In this document: positions 33,801 to 44,359 of the stretch, one piece after another
How positions within the stretch are numbered: position 1 is the stretch's first letter
Layout of the letters: the number at the start of each line of letters is the position of its first letter
Source of the DNA: Haematococcus lacustris
Lineage: Eukaryota; Chlorophyta; Chlorophyceae; Chlamydomonadales; Haematococcaceae
Length of the DNA stretch: 64,000 nucleotides
Assembly: GCA_030144725.1 (NCBI GenBank)
Contig: JASKMD010000026.1
Span: 14,189,407-14,253,406 of the forward strand
Direction of reading: 5' to 3'
Made by a program: the position numbers and the translations under genes
Notes under the pieces: generated by a model
What the model was told of the DNA's origin: nothing
Seen by the model: only the letters and a program-made list of their open reading frames with translations
The model's database searches: none

Positions 33801-34773
33801 CATCCTGGTGTTTGTAGATCGCCTAAGCAAGATGGCAAGACTGTTTAAGAAAAATGTCATACGTTTGCATGGGAAGCCGTCAACGGTGTTGAGTGACAGA
33901 GGAGCAATCTTTAACAGTGAGAACTGGCGAGAGATCTGCCGGTTGCTGGGCATGCGGATAGCCATGAGTACGGCTTACCACCCTGAGTCCGATGGGCAAA
34001 CCGAGAGAGTGAACAGGGTGGTGGAAGAGATGCTGAGGGCATACATCAGCCCTGCCCAGTCTGACTGGTCTGAGCATTTAGACATGGTGAAATTTGCAAT
34101 CAACAACTCATGGCATGAATCGGTGCAGAATACTCCCTTCTTCTTGAACTATGGAGAGCACCCGTTGACGCCAGCTTCTGAGGGGCTACCCCGGTCGGGG
34201 CCCAAGGCTCATGCCTTTGTGCAAGGCATCTTACAAGCAATCAAGAAGGCCAAGCAGTGTTGGGCTGAAGCTCAGCAGAAGATGAAGGCCCGAGAGGATG
34301 GCAGGAGAAGGCATGTGTCTTACAACCCTGAGCAACTTATCATGCTATCGACTGAGAACATGAGGAGGAAAGTTGATGATGTGGGAGTGCGGAAGTTGAA
34401 ACCTAGATACGTTGGACCTTTTCGAGTGCTCCACATGGTGGGAGATGCAGCAGTCAAGATCCAGCTACCCCATCAATGGCGTGTACACAATGTATTCCAT
34501 GTGTCCCTGGTGAAGCCATACGTGGGCGATGCGGTCCCAAACCTGGTAGCGCCACCGCCTGACCGATGGGAAGACGGCCAGCCTGTGTACGAGGTGGAGA
34601 AGCTGGTTGACCATCGTCTTACGTCCGGCTGTCGACCACAACTAGAGTTCCTGGTGAAGTGGGTTGTATACCCCTCTGAGAGCAACACATGGGAACCCCT
34701 AGTCAATCTGCAAGGTAGCATGGACCTGGTGAGGGAGTATGCTGCTGCCAAGAACCTACACATCCCAAAGTGA
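30838..34773 (+). CDS. pol: Chromovirus Pol (protease, RT, RNase H, integrase, chromodomain)
   Basis: Open from the codon after the Gag stop to TGA at 34771-34773, in the Gag frame; the first ATG is at 30922 or later, so translation probably needs readthrough or reinitiation. Landmarks: aspartic protease DTGSS at 31069-31083; reverse transcriptase YLDD at 32221-32232; RNase H TDASLQG near 32710; integrase HHCC zinc finger near 33541-33671 and the DDE core ending at YHPESDGQTERVNR near 34005; chromodomain near 34580-34750 (YEVEKLVDHRL, FLVKWVVYPS). The integrase core is short: about 16-20 residues usual for the family are absent at about 33840, in frame. Confidence 0.93.
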   Translation, partial: GVALDFAVHASQGDDKQEHVPCELKRPKLSVGPMHGMCKIPALSSAQSSGAIASAHGVDLSFVYEASLGGKPCRIMMDTGSSFDLISEKWLTNVRKVNQNGQPVSSIKVSIATAQPTVAESIDGKLIRMAEEARGELCMQGVKTTAVLKVVPGMLGQIDVVLGKPWQTMYDAKLLVREQSCHVTDGKAHTLYAKRPRHANGKMLAQLTELRMAPELMSAPQAARAVRHGCPSWLLMVQKEEGSVSPHTSCVTGSEQHIKLSLASTGLVPENTVAEMVKTYNDVFADIPAGLPPERGVGHTIPLEAGTLPQWARMYRLSQREIEEMKKQVSALLEKGWIEPSASPWGAPVLFVQKKDGSLRMCIDYRALNKRTVRDRYPLPRIDDLLDQVRGKKVFSSLDLQSGYHQIRITPEDVPKTAFLTPMGQFQYKVLCFGLCNAPATFQKTMNRIFEPMIKAGSVLVYLDDILVMSNTPEEHVQHLRQVLELMRAHKLFAKLSKCEFNRPELAFLGHIVGRNGVAVDPAKVKVVDEWPQPRGLKELQAFLGLCNFFRRFIRGYSSVAAPLTDLTRQDKKAAPTGAQHDARVQEAFAKDPQVKGAFQALKAALCSAPVLALPDFSKPYLVWTDASLQGTGGVLMQEGRVVAYTSKKFTPAQTRYTTGEQELLAIVRALQEWRCYLDGAVGVTIVTDHNPLVYLASQTNLSRRVARWVELMSRFKYEIKHKPGAVNIADPISRSVQQMQQGSNKDDDEEEAVGVVVLRREGQVLVMTRRQARQTQPSIAHAPPVTREQDSAQQAEGQSAVERTAGAVRPGGGEVPLPRRSPCATPAEREDAERVREVELARAPGGSLHDFIIEGYSHDPLFQSGKAQKRLSRSERGLWLLRDRVWVPRSPLVKQAVLEKCHDDAFAGHVGITKTKKLVSRHFYWPGWDKDVEDYVRHCDACQRNKPSCLLKAGKLQPLSIPGKRWEHVSMDMIVKLPTSGEERYDSILVFVDRLSKMARLFKKNVIRLHGKPSTVLSDRGAIFNSENWREICRLLGMRIAMSTAYHPESDGQTERVNRVVEEMLRAYISPAQSDWSEHLDMVKFAINNSWHESVQNTPFFLNYGEHPLTPASEGLPRSGPKAHAFVQGILQAIKKAKQCWAEAQQKMKAREDGRRRHVSYNPEQLIMLSTENMRRKVDDVGVRKLKPRYVGPFRVLHMVGDAAVKIQLPHQWRVHNVFHVSLVKPYVGDAVPNLVAPPPDRWEDGQPVYEVEKLVDHRLTSGCRPQLEFLVKWVVYPSESNTWEPLVNLQGSMDLVREYAAAKNLHIPK

Positions 34774-34904
34774 AAAGCCAATAAAAAGTGTTTGTGGACG
34801 TTTGACACCAAGCGCCGACGTAAAGGCGTTAGCGACGGTACGACGCAGTACCCGAGCGGGGCAGGTCAATGATGGCAGCTGAGGACAGCTGGGGCCTTCG
34901 GCCA

Positions 34905-34916
34905 GGCGGGGGAGAA
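34905..34916 (+). other. Polypurine tract
   Basis: GGCGGGGGAGAA lies directly before the 3' LTR, the usual site for plus-strand priming. Confidence 0.8.
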
Positions 34917-35117
34917 TGTTACGAGCGCCGGTCGAAGTGCTAGCGAAGCGTCTCGGAAAAGTGATGACGCGATTGCGTCATAGTGGTGTCGGAGTGTAAT
35001 GCCAATGACCGGTGTCAAATGCTGGGTTCGACTCCCAGGCGGACAGCCTTGTGCAAGGCACTGACATCGCCCTTGTCCGCTGAATTGGCACAACCTCCAT
35101 ACACCAGCTACGTAACA
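34917..35117 (+). repeat. 3' LTR, 201 bp
   Basis: Differs from the 5' LTR at one position (CACAACC versus CACTACC). B-box-like hairpin at 35022-35038. Confidence 0.95.
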
Positions 35118-36077
35118 CCCTGATAAACTCACCAAGAGCTGGTTATCTGCACTGCCCTAACGGCATGAAAGCCACAGCAAGGAGGGCTAAGCCTAAGGAC
35201 ATTGCCCAAGAGGTGCAGGCCGAGAATGAGTTTTTGATGACCGAGGCCGAGTTGCAACAGGCTTGTGAGGAGGTCCTTGAGGCTGCCTTGCTCGACACGC
35301 AAGCGAAGGGCGGGCGGGAGGGATCGGACCCAACATGTCGAGCAAGGTAACGTAGTGCTATTGCTCAATGGCCTACACACCTTGTGTGGCCTTACAGAGT
35401 GGCCAGGTAGTAAGCACTACTCACGAAGGGGTCGAGCAATGCAGCAGCCTTGTATATTTCCGAGCATGGGTGGAGGGGCGTCGTTACATCGGTTTGGCGT
35501 GCCATGTGAATCGCTTTGACAGCGGTGACTGTTCCTCACTGTGTGCAGGTGCTCCTGGGCCACGTCGGTCGTGGCGGTCTCTCGAGGCCCGCATGAGCAA
35601 ACAATGCATGGATTTGAATGTGGAGGTTTGAGCCGCAATAGCACTCAGCACAGTGCACAGTATTTAATGATACAAGCTGCACCGCATAGCTGTAAGAGTC
35701 CTCTATCCAGGGATGTGCGAAACATAGTAGAAACCACGTGGCTGAGACGCGGCGTTGTTTTGATTACCAGGGGTCGGTTTCCTATCATTTCCTGTCATTT
35801 TCTGTTAGTTGGGGTCGCCTGAGCCGCATACCATGCTGTGTTGTAGCATGGTCCTTATGCTGCCCGGTGCACTGGGTGGCAGGGTACAGGTAGTCATGGC
35901 TGACCAGGTGTTGGCTTGGTCTGGATGTCGGGCTGCGTGGCCTGGCTGCGAGCCAACACTGCTGCTAGCCCCTGCTGCCGACCTACTGTGCAAGTGCTTG
36001 GGCAAGCATCTGGGTTGGAGGGGCAGTGCACTCCAGCGGACGGCTCACCCAGCGCCACTTGCCAGCGTGTGCTGCAG

Positions 36078-36353
36078 GTTGGCTCGTCCGGGGCTCTGGA
36101 CCTGCCGCCCAGTGCCGCCAAGTGGCGCCACCGCCTGCGCAAAGCTAGCCGCGTCCAGGACAGCTGCCAGGATGAAGAAGACGGCGAGGATTGGTCAGAT
36201 GACGAGGACATGGACAGCGGCGAGGCGCGGCAGGGCCGCAACCGGAATGGCCCAGCGGGGCTGCTCTGGGGCCTGCTGGCACGGGAGGCCACGGCAACTG
36301 TGACTCTGCGCAGCCGAGTCGCCGGTATGCTTCAAAAGGAGCGAATAGGATGA
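36078..36353 (+). CDS. Conserved acidic C-terminal exon, unknown protein (unit 3)
   Basis: Same exon as 12009-12284 and 20977-21252, frame intact with stop TGA at 36351-36353. No upstream exons in this unit. Confidence 0.3.
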   Translation, partial: VGSSGALDLPPSAAKWRHRLRKASRVQDSCQDEEDGEDWSDDEDMDSGEARQGRNRNGPAGLLWGLLAREATATVTLRSRVAGMLQKERIG

Positions 36354-36967
36354 GCGGGAGGGGAGAGGACGTGTGTCAGGGTTGAGTGGGGCTGGTATGC
36401 AGCCTGTTCAGTACTCGAATGGTTGGCAGACACTGGTCAGCGGGCCAGCCTGGAGCAAGAGGTGAAGGCCAGTGCAACGTCTGGTGTCTTGCTCCCAAGT
36501 ACGTCAATGCAAACCCCATACCAACAACGTCAGCGTCCAGCCTCTTCAGGCATCTCCAGGCATCCAGGCTCCTACTTCGGTTCGCAGCAACTGTCATGTC
36601 ATGCCAGGGCAAAGCCCCTTCCCCACTGAAGCTGCGGAAACGGACGCTTCTAGAGAGACTGCTCCTTGGCTGAAGACATGGTTAGCCGAGCATGTTGTGC
36701 GATTGACTGGACGAGTGGTAGGGTAGCCAGGCGGTGAATTGAGGATGCTGGCTGACACCGCCAGTAGCCAGTGGCGGGAAGTGGGCAGCACCTTCACACT
36801 CACTAGGGGTGGTGTTTCGTCTGTGTGGAGTTATGTTCCCATGTACATGGCATGGGCGCCTTTCACCTACACTATTGCCTGACCCCTGTGACAGGGCTAT
36901 AGTTCAGAGTTGGCAACACAGACATGCACTCATTATAAGCTGATGACAGCTCAAATGGCGACACACA

Positions 36968-37141
36968 CTACTGTGCCTCAGCAGGCTGCTGCTGCTGCTG
37001 GGCTTTGGGCGGCCGGTCTTGCAGCCGCTTGAAGCCCAGTTCAGGGTACTCCTTACCCTTGGCTGGCAGCTCAGGCATGTCCGGCCACCCGCGGGCGCCA
37101 CCTGCTCTCCCCAGTGCGCTGCATGTTCAGCGATGCATTGC
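36968..37141 (-). pseudogene. Fanzor/TnpB-like C-terminal fragment, copy b (unit 3)
   Basis: As in the other units; frame broken before the Gln-rich tail. Confidence 0.55.
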
Positions 37142-37171
37142 AGCCCCCTTGTCCCTCACTAGGGCCTCCAT

Positions 37172-37243
37172 TTGAGCCGGATCAGAAGTACCTACTAGCA
37201 TACACTATCAGCCACTAGCAGCCACTAACTAGATCCGGCTCAA
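37172..37243. repeat. 72-bp inverted-repeat element (unit 3)
   Basis: Same 12-bp arms and position as units 1 and 2. Confidence 0.8.
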
Positions 37244-37402
37244 ACAGTGTTATTGGGCTGTGTGGAGTAAACCCAGTGCACATGGCACATGAGCCGCCTA
37301 CCACCTACAATATTGCCTGACCCGAGGGCTATGATGTAGAGTTGGCATGACAAAACATGCACTGCTTGTAAGCTGACGACAGCTCAGATGGGGGGGCACA
37401 CA

Positions 37403-37912
37403 CTACTGTGCCGCAGCCGGCTGCTGCTGCTGCTGGGCCTGGGGTGGCTTGTCTCGCAGCCGCTTGTAGCCCAGGCCAGGGTACTCCTTGCCCTTGGCTG
37501 GCAGAGCTCCCTGGTCTGGCCAGTAGCACAGCTCCAGCGGCCGCCACCTGCTGTCCCCAATGCGCTGCATGTTCAGCGCTGCATTGCAGTCCCTGTCTAG
37601 CCACCTGCCTGGCTGTGGTGCTGGCTTGGCTTTGGCAGCCTTACCCTTCATGCCTTGCCATCATGTGCACCACATGCAAAGCACTGACCAGTGCTGCTGC
37701 AAACCCGGGGAGCCAGGGTCAGCACTTACATCACACCAGACGCCTCACACACCTCTTATGACAGCTTAGATGGGGACACACACTACTGTGCCACAGCGCG
37801 GAGCTCACAACACAGTTAGAACGGGGGACACGACGACAAACCTTGGGTATCGCGGGTGTTTTGCTGGGCCCTTCTATTGCTTGGCGGCGCCCTTCCGCTT
37901 CGTCCGAGTCAT
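37403..37912 (-). pseudogene. Fanzor/TnpB-like gene remnant (unit 3)
   Basis: ATG at 37912 (MTRTKRKGAAKQ, then a stop), C-terminal part 37651-37403 with DRDCNAALNMQRIGDSRW and a Gln-rich tail. Internal RuvC-I/II regions absent. Confidence 0.6.
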
Positions 37913-38228
37913 GACCTGCACCAAGAAGAAGTGGACAGCACAGTACCACCAGATGTTACTCTGGCACTAGGCATGGCCGACTTCAGGCACGGGAACATGA
38001 TGGCGTACACCGCTTAAGATGCTTGCCCGCCCTCCCCCTCCTTAGGCTTTAGTTGTTACGCCTATACGCATGGGCTTCGGCGCTCATTGCTATACGCCGA
38101 GCTGCGCGCGAGCGACTCCTATTCCAAGACCGGCGAAGCGGCGCCCCTCTCACACTCTCATTGCACATCGCATCTTTATACCACAATGAAGCTCAGTGCG
38201 AACCAGTTGCAGAGCCGCTACTGTAAAG

Positions 38229-41200
38229 ATGCGGTGAGTGTAGGCGGTGCCCAGCGGTGCTCTCCCGCCGCGTGACCCCAGTCGCAGTGCGCAGGCGCGG
38301 CCTCAGCCCTCAGCCCTGACCAGTCGTCAAACTATGTGCGCAGGTCGGCGACAGCCTTACTCCTGGCTGTGCTCGTCGCCCTGGGAGCCTCTGGAGTTTC
38401 CGCCAAGGCGAGTCGCAAGGACAACTTCTCCGCCCCTTTCTAGTCCGCCTCCTTGCAGGCCAACCGTCCTAATTGAGCCTGCACAGCTTTCGCTTCTCCC
38501 TGTGAGCGCCTCACCACACATCATGCAACTCTCGCTGCCTGGCTGCTGCTGCTCCACAGTGCACCAACCCATACATCAACGTGGACAACGGTGAAACGCG
38601 TTGTTGTGTTGAGGACCAGCTGTGCGAAACCTCCTCCTGCCCAGGCAACAACCTGGGTGACAACCTGGTAATTCGCAGCCTGTGCTGCAAGGCCCTAACC
38701 TGCACCCTGTGAAGCTACACACACACCATGCCACTGTCGCATCTTCACGCCATGCAGCGGTCTGGCCTGATCTTTATGATCACAAGGAGCTGCAGAGGCA
38801 ACAGCCTCAGCACGCATCCCTAGAAAGTTCGCACTGCTGCAGCAATGCGCCTCCTGCTGCTGCTGCTGCTTGCTGTTTGGCTGCTAGGTGAACTGCCCTC
38901 AAGGGAGCGACAACAAGTGCGGGACTGACCTAGTGTGTGAAACCGTGTTGGCTAACTGCACGGACAACGGCAACCCAAACAACAACAAGTGCTTTGGTGG
39001 GCAGCAGTGGCGGCACCCACCCATCCACCCACTGCCCTCATCACTGGGAATTGCAGATACTGCTGTGCGTCTGAGGTTTTTTGGGGCAATGGAAGAACAC
39101 CAAGGCAAGACTGTCATGCACTCCGGCCTGCCCACACTCTGCAGGCTACACCCGGTGTGTCAGCGGGGCAAGTGCCTGCGGCCCTGACGACATGCCCATC
39201 CCCGTCAATACAATCTGCTTTTATGATGGTGGGTAGCACCGTGCTGTGCTGATGTCTCCCCTCACCACCCTAGGGGTCCAGGCAGTTTAGGGAGGTGGCT
39301 TTCCCAGTCACAAAGGCTCTGCGCTGGTGGCCACTGTTCACATGGCGCCCACTGACCAGAAATACAATAACACAATGTAGCAACAAAGATTGTCTGAGGG
39401 ACATTGTTCAGACCCGCCGGATGACAGCGCCGAGGGTGTTGCATCCTGCATCTTGCATCCCGCATCCGCCACGTCCCTGCCCTGTTGCTTAACAGCCGTA
39501 GCCTGAGCGCTGGTTTCAGCATTGCCCAGGGCTATGCTTTGCTTGAACATGTTCCCTGTGCCATGTCCTATTCCTGCCCTCACTGCTGCGCTAACCTGGT
39601 TCTGTCCCTGCCTGGTGGCCCGCAGGCAACTCACTGAGCTTCAAAGTCTGTGACGGTAAGCCAATCGAGCAGGAGCATGACGGATGCTGTCCTGCCAATC
39701 TGATCTCAACAGTGCTGTGGCTGTGGTAGGCAGTGGTGGTGCCATGTGTGCATGTACTCCATGCACCACGTGCACGTGTCTCTGCACCTTCAGCCCACCA
39801 GGTTGCCCCGCCAGCCTCCTGCAGGATTGGAGGTGTGTGAGTGACAGCTGCTGTCACTAGCCTGGCAGGTCTCCGGGACCTGGTGCCAGATCACAGCTGC
39901 TGCCAAAGCCCGTGCCGAGTTACCTGTCACAGTAAAGTCATGGGTTGATGGTTGGGTCATCATTCAACAATGCGGTTTTGCCTTGTACATGGCAGGCTGC
40001 ATCCAACCCGTGAATGGCAAGCCTCCTGTGTCAGACGCTTGCAAGAAGTCTCCACCCCCCAGCCCCGCCCCACCCAGCCCAGCACCTCCCAAGCCCCCCA
40101 GCCCCGCCCCACCCAGCCCTGCCCCTCCCTCCCCTACCAGCCCTGCCCCACCCAGCCCCTCCCCACCCAGCCCAGCACCTCCCAAGCCGCCCAGCCCCTC
40201 CCCACCCAGCCCTGCCCCTCCCTCCCCTACCAGCCCTTCCCCACCCAGCCCCTCCCCACCCAGCCCAGCACCTCCCAAGCCGCCCAGCCCCTCCCCACCC
40301 AGCCCTGCCCCTCCCTCCCCTACCAGCCCTTCCCCACCCAGCCCCTCCCCACCCAGCCCAGCACCTCCCAAGCCGCCCAGCCCCGCCCCACCCAGCCCTG
40401 CCCCTCCCTCCCCTACCAGCCCTTCCCCACCCAGCCCCTCCCCACCCAGCCCAGCACCTCCCAAGCCGCCCAGCCCCTCCCCACCCAGCCCTGCCCCTCC
40501 CTCCCCTACCAGCCCTTCCCCACCCAGCCCCTCCCCACCCAGCCCAGCACCTCCCAAGCCGCCCAGCCCCGCCCCACCCAGCCCTGCCCCTCCCTCCCCT
40601 ACCAGCCCTTCCCCACCCAGCCCCTCCCCACCCAGCCCAGCACCTCCCAAGCCGCCCAGCCCCTCCCCACCCAGCCCTGCCCCTCCCTCCCCTACCAGCC
40701 CTTCCCCACCCAGCCCCTCCCCACCCAGCCCAGCACCTCCCAAGCCGCCCAGCCCCGCCCCACCCAGCCCTGCCCCTCCCTCCCCTACCAGCCCTTCCCC
40801 ACCCAGCCCCTCCCCACCCAGCCCAGCACCTCCCAAGCCGCCCAGCCCCGCCCCACCCAGCCCTGCCCCTCCCTCCCCTACCAGCCCTGCCCCACCCAGC
40901 CCCTCCCCACCCAGCCCAGCACCTCCCAAGCCGCCCAGCCCCTCCCCACCCAGCCCTGCCCCTCCCTCCCCTACCAGCCCTTCCCCACCCAGCCCCTCCC
41001 CACCCAGCCCAGCACCTCCCAAGCCGCCCAGCCCCTCCCCACCCAGCCCTGCCCCTCCCTCCCCTACCAGCCCTGCCCCACCCAGCCCCTCCCCACCCAG
41101 CCCAGCACCTCCCAAGCCGCCCAGCCCCTCCCCACCCAGCCCTGCCCCTCCCTCCCCTACCAGCCCTGCCCCACCCAGCCCCTCCCCACCCAGCCCAGCA

Positions 41201-42362
41201 CCTCCCAAGCCGCCCAGCCCCTCCCCACCCAGCCCTGCCCCTCCCTCCCCTACCAGCCCTGCCCCACCCAGCCCCTCCCCACCCAGCCCAGCACCTCCCA
41301 AGCCGCCCAGCCCCTCCCCACCCAGCCCTGCCCCTCCCTCCCCTACCAGCCCTGCCCCACCCAGCCCCTCCCCACCCAGCCCAGCACCTCCCAAGCCGCC
41401 CAGCCCCTCCCCACCCAGCCCTGCCCCTCCCTCCCCTACCAGCCCTGCCCCACCCAGCCCCTCCCCACCCAGCCCAGCACCTCCCAAGCCGCCCAGCCCC
41501 TCCCCACCCAGCCCTGCCCCTCCCTCCCCTACCAGCCCTTCCCCACCCAGCCCCTCCCCACCCAGCCCAGCACCTCCCAAGCCGCCCAGCCCCTCCCCAC
41601 CCAGCCCTGCCCCTCCCTCCCCTACCAGCCCTTCCCCACCCAGCCCCTCCCCACCCAGCCCAGCACCTCCCAAGCCGCCCAGCCCCTCCCCACCTAGCCC
41701 TGCCCCTCCCTCCCCTACCAGCCCTGCCCCACCCAGCCCCTCCCCACCCAGCCCAGCACCTCCCAAGCCGCCCAGCCCCGCACCACCCAGCCCCTTCCCA
41801 CCCAGCCCGGCACCACCTTTGCCCCCCAGCCCTTTCCCGCCAAGCCCCAGTCCTGCTCCATCACCCACACCGCCCGAGGTGAGTGCCAAGCTTAGATTAA
41901 GCCTTGCCATTGACCAGTGCTGACATTGCAACAGAGTGCAGGCCAGCCCTGCTGTCACTCATTTCGTCCATGAGTTCGTGATGTCGACCATGAGCCAGCC
42001 ATGCTGACATGCGCACTGCCACCACCTGAATGAACTTCCATGGCCTTCTCTAACTTGAGGCAACCACAAGATTCATCACATCCACAACAGCACCCCCTGA
42101 ACCCCGATGAGCAGGGATGGGCATTGTCAATGCACTATGCTTCCATCCGTCACATGCTCTGTCTTGCTTCATATCATACACTTGATGCTGTTGCTCGCAG
42201 CCCTCTCCCCCGCCGCCCGCCTGCCCCCCTCCCCCCCCACCTCAATTCATCTGCCCCCCCCTCGAGCCCTGCAACTGTATCTGCAAGTGCCCAACGCCCA
42301 TCTGCCACAAGGAGCCGGCCGAGCCATGCAAGCCCGTCAAACCCCTGCCATGGCAGGGCTGA
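38229..42362 (+). CDS. Secreted Cys-rich, Pro-rich cell-wall glycoprotein, unit 3 (18 repeats)
   Basis: Same exon plan: ATG 38229, Pro-rich exon 39996-41878 (1883 nt, 18 repeats), 24-nt exon 42091-42114, last exon starting at 42201 with TGA at 42360-42362 in place of TAA. About 822 residues if all exons are used. The donor after the 24-nt exon is GG (42115-42116) where the other copies have GT. Skipping this phase-0 exon would keep the frame and lose eight residues. Role as in unit 1. Confidence 0.72.
40089..41762 (+). repeat. 93-bp coding minisatellite, 18 units
   Basis: Exon is exactly 3 x 93 nt longer than in unit 1, with more A/S alternation at the SPTSP(A/S)PP position. Confidence 0.95.
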
Positions 42363-43105
42363 GTGCCTGGCTCCAAGGGGCACTGCCGGCCTGCATCTTT
42401 CAGGCCCATACCACCTGAGGGTGTGCTCGTCTATTGCTCTGCTAGCCCCGGAGTTATTAGGCTATGGTAAGCTTTGGTATAGAGCCAGCAACCCACAGCT
42501 GACTGGCACCATGGCAGGTCATGGTCCTGCATGGCTGTGTGTACGGGCTGTTGGCACTCCTCAAGCCCCACCAGCAGTGTCCTGTCCCTGGCATGGCCAC
42601 ATAGCCGTAACAGTAAGACTTGCAGCCAGCAGGAGCGGTGTTGACTAGCAGCAGCAACCGCCTGGCTACGAAGGCGCCGAGCAGCAGGCAAGATGGAAGG
42701 GAGCCAGTCAACTGTGCACCCAGACAGGATGAGAGCTTGAGCCTAAATAGTAGAGTACTGCATCTGCGGGGGACCAAGATACCGCCGTGTCTTGTGTTGA
42801 GTATTGCTGCCTGCCACTTCTGGAGCTCTCGTGTAGGATAGGACCCATGGCGCGGCCGCATACTTCTGGAGGGGTGTAGAGGTCACGGCCACACCAGACA
42901 CATTTCATTCGACTAGCTTGCATGGTTCTAGCTGATTACTTTCCTCTGCATTTGGCATTACGATGTAGCTGTAGCATACATTGTCGATGGCTTGGCCGGC
43001 TATACATCGTCTAGTGATTGGTTGTTTGACAACGACATGGCTGAAGTTGGATTGGATGGATTGGTCACGGCCATTGTGCCAGCATCAAGTTGTTGTTGCT
43101 CCCTG

Positions 43106-43110
43106 TGTAA
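43106..43110 (+). terminator. Candidate poly(A) signal TGTAA (unit 3 glycoprotein gene)
   Basis: Counterpart of 18686-18690. Confidence 0.5.
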
Positions 43111-43545
43111 TGTCGCACCCGATCCTAGGTCGAGACACCAAGCTGCCCCTTCATGTGCAGTTATAGCTGCAATGATTAACCCATGCAGGCAGTTGCGGTT
43201 CAACTTGATCAGCCCATGCACACGTCACACACTCACTGCCACTCACTCGCCAAAACCAAGGCCCTTCACCGACACCCCCGCCGCTTCCACCCAGGATGTA
43301 GCGCTTGGAAAGGACGTCCCAACGCCGCAGCGCTTTTAGTCAAAAAGTATAACAGGTATTCCAACACAGGTAAACCACCCCAGGTATATTACAGAAGTAC
43401 AATATTTACCACAAGGTTTATACACAAGTGTTCCATCACAGGTATTATGTTTGCTTGCACCACTGTAGCTGTCACACACTCTATAGCCAGGCACACAAAC
43501 ACTGCAATGCACATGGCCTCATGAGGAGTGGGTGGTAAGGACAGG

Positions 43546-43727
43546 GCCGCATACCATGCTGTATTGTAGCATGGTCCTTGTGCTGCCCGGTGCACTGGGT
43601 GGCAGGGTACAGGCAGTCACGGCTGACCAGGTGTCGGCTTGGTCTAGATGTCGGGCTGCGTGGCCTGGCTGCGAGCCAACACTAATGCTAGCCCCTGCTG
43701 CCAACCTAGTGCACAAGTGCTGAATGG
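43546..43727. repeat. Partial fourth duplication unit
   Basis: About 180 bp matching the start of units 1-3 (GCCGCATACCATGCTG onward), then homology stops near 43727. The intact GCCGCATACC junction is the empty T site. Confidence 0.85.
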
Positions 43728-44062
43728 TCTGGAATCCAGACTGGATAGTCCTCACCTCGTTGTTGGCCAACCTGAACCTGGTCATGCCGACATTGAGGCT
43801 ATTGCATTGCAAGCCTACGCATGTTTGCGGGCCCCAACATCGATGCCCCGCCTGGACTCCGCTGCCCGGTGTGCAACCGCTGCCTGGCCATAAGTCATCA
43901 CCATCATCCAGAGGCCAAGAGGGACAGCGTTAGCTGCTTGTGTGGCAGCTGAACTGGGCGCAGCAGCTGCTGGTATATCTCCCCTTCCTGGGGTACCCAG
44001 CCCTCATGCGTGGGCCTGGCATGGCATGGCGGCGGTCCAGGGGCTGCTCACAGGGGATAGGA
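43728..44062. other. No recognised gene; Cys-containing open stretch
   Basis: One frame reads CPVCNRCLAISHHHPEAK near 43865-43920, with CxxC spacing, but no start, splice or neighbour supports a gene. Confidence 0.25.
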
Positions 44063-44359
44063 GGTGGACTCAGGTGTCCCCAACATTCAAAAAATGGCTG
44101 GAAATGATAGGAAACCGACCCCTGGTAATCAAAACGACGCCGCGTCTCAGCCACGTGGTTTCTATTTAGGTTTCGCACATCCCTGGATAGAGGACTCTGT
44201 CAGCTATGCGGTGCAGCTTGTAACATTAAATACTGTGCACTGTGCTGAGTGCTATGGCGGCTCGAATCTTGACATTCAAATCCATGCCAGTTTTGGTCAT
44301 GCGGGCCTCGCCGCGACCGACTGCCGCGACCGACGTGGCCCAGTAGCCTCTGCAAACAG

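Larger units (their letters stand above)
28853..35117 (+). mobile_element. Ty3/gypsy chromovirus, nearly intact
   Basis: 6265-bp LTR retrotransposon with 5-bp target duplication CCCTG (28848-28852, 35118-35122). Order: LTR, primer site, gag, protease, reverse transcriptase, RNase H, integrase, chromodomain, polypurine tract, LTR. The order RT-RNaseH-integrase marks Ty3/gypsy, and the terminal chromodomain marks a chromovirus. The LTRs differ at one base in 201 and both ORFs are open, so insertion is recent. Confidence 0.97.
27964..35822 (+). mobile_element. T2: second T transposon, split by the LTR retrotransposon
   Basis: Identical ends and GCCGCAT duplication (27957-27963, 35823-35829) as T1. 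Its two parts, 27964-28852 and 35123-35822, sum to 1589 bp, within one base of T1. The LTR element inserted at CCCTG in its C-rich to ORF boundary. The broken ORF lies at 35165-35631. T1 and T2 are copies made by the unit duplication, not separate insertions. Confidence 0.92.
35823..43552. repeat. Tandem segmental duplication, unit 3
   Basis: Third copy, bounded by GCCGCAT. Its 5' half is nearly identical to unit 2, its 3' half more diverged from units 1 and 2. Its right junction lacks T and preserves the empty site. Confidence 0.95.

Noticed and set aside
16000..41700. CRISPR-like array from the regular 93-bp repeats
   Set aside because: Repeats are contiguous coding units without unique spacers, in a eukaryotic gene.
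43728..44062. Zinc-ribbon gene from CPVCNRC motif
   Set aside because: Short, no start or splice support, and the frame shifts within a few dozen codons.
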